Source: Fidelibacterota bacterium (GTDB lineage: Bacteria; Fidelibacterota; UBA2242; B5-G15). From it: DNA of 15,369 nt. This document shows positions 15,060 through 15,369 of the stretch, one piece after another (positions within the stretch are counted from its first letter, which is position 1; the number at the start of each line of letters is the position of its first letter). The position numbers were made by a program, and so were the translations under genes. The stretch lies in the NCBI GenBank assembly GCA_003645825.1, contig QNCQ01000012.1:1-15369 (forward strand). Direction: 5' to 3'. The notes under the pieces are model-generated. The model was given only the letters and a program-made list of their open reading frames with translations, was not told the DNA's origin and did not search any database.

Positions 15060-15369
15060 CTAATAATCCAAGCGGAAGTATTTCCCGGTTGCGATTGCAA
15101 AGGCATTTCCATCCTTGTCTTTAGCTTCTGAAGAAGCAAAAATAATTTTTTTAGTTACCTTGCTAACTCTGCCATGAAAGATAATCTTTTTTCCGGTTGG
15201 GATTGGCTTTAGAAATTTTACAGTGAGTTCTACAGTTACTACTTTCTCTCCAGTAGCTTTCACCATCACTTCATCCAGAATAGTTGATATTATGCCTCCG
15301 TGTAAGATTCCATCATATCCCTGGAGATGGGGCGGGGATATAAACTCTGTATTTGCCTTTCCATCTCCC
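15060..15369 (-). CDS. PaaI-like hotdog-fold thioesterase, 5' end cut by window
   Basis: Probable acyl-CoA thioesterase of the hotdog superfamily. The frame runs off the right edge, so the ATG at 15267-15269 is internal. Visible residues upstream of it read GDGKANTEFISPPHLQGYDG and then ILHGGIISTILDEVM. The HGG...LDE pattern is the conserved substrate-site helix of PaaI/YbgC-like enzymes, with the Asp-Glu pair in the position of the usual catalytic acid. It continues with TVELTVKFLKPIPTGKKI, a beta-strand pattern typical of the fold, and ends GKYFRLDY, 103 residues visible. The gene lies 40 bases upstream of the pyrophosphatase gene on the same strand and could share its transcript. The physiological thioester is unknown. 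Confidence 0.85.
   Translation of the reverse strand, partial: GDGKANTEFISPPHLQGYDGILHGGIISTILDEVMVKATGEKVVTVELTVKFLKPIPTGKKIIFHGRVSKVTKKIIFASSEAKDKDGNAFAIATGKYFRLDY

Overview
The window looks like a chromosomal segment of a diderm (Gram-negative-type) bacterium. It encodes a TolC-like outer-membrane channel, a periplasmic adaptor and a signal-peptide-bearing, probably outer-membrane barrel protein. Arginine is mostly AGA/AGG and isoleucine is often ATA. Starts include TTG and GTG, Shine-Dalgarno sites are purine-rich, and genes are packed with 4-base overlaps. This style is common in thermophilic or deep-branching lineages (for example WOR-3/Hydrothermae-like candidate phyla), but the taxon cannot be fixed from these genes. 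I see no tRNA, rRNA, CRISPR array, insertion sequence or phage gene.

Region 1 (1-3382, + strand) is the tail of a peptide/nickel-family ABC importer operon: two permeases (the first cut by the window edge) and two ATPases, all overlapping. A substrate-binding protein is not in view. Region 2 (3383-3768) has no intact gene. One reading frame that begins in an ATGA overlap with the last ATPase gene reads like a decayed membrane protein, interrupted by stops and a frameshift.

Region 3 (3769-12441, + strand) starts with a CCA-adding tRNA nucleotidyltransferase of the polymerase-plus-HD type. It is followed by a tight seven-gene cluster: a Yip1-like membrane protein, a TolC-like channel, a HlyD/MacA-type adaptor, an unrecognised secreted probable beta-barrel protein, a LolD/MacB-type ATPase, and two paralogous MacB/FtsX-type permeases. 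The natural reading is a complete envelope-spanning ABC efflux or export machine with a probable heterodimeric permease and one accessory protein of unknown family.

Region 4 (12452-15369, - strand) converges on region 3 with only 10 bases between stop codons. It holds a PaaI-like hotdog thioesterase (cut by the right window edge), then a membrane-bound ion-pumping pyrophosphatase of 855 residues. The pyrophosphatase keeps the catalytic motifs. It carries an extra segment of roughly 120 residues between the last two catalytic motifs and a longer external loop earlier in the protein. The strongest leads for new biology are that insertion, the unknown secreted protein inside the exporter operon, and the relic gene after the importer.
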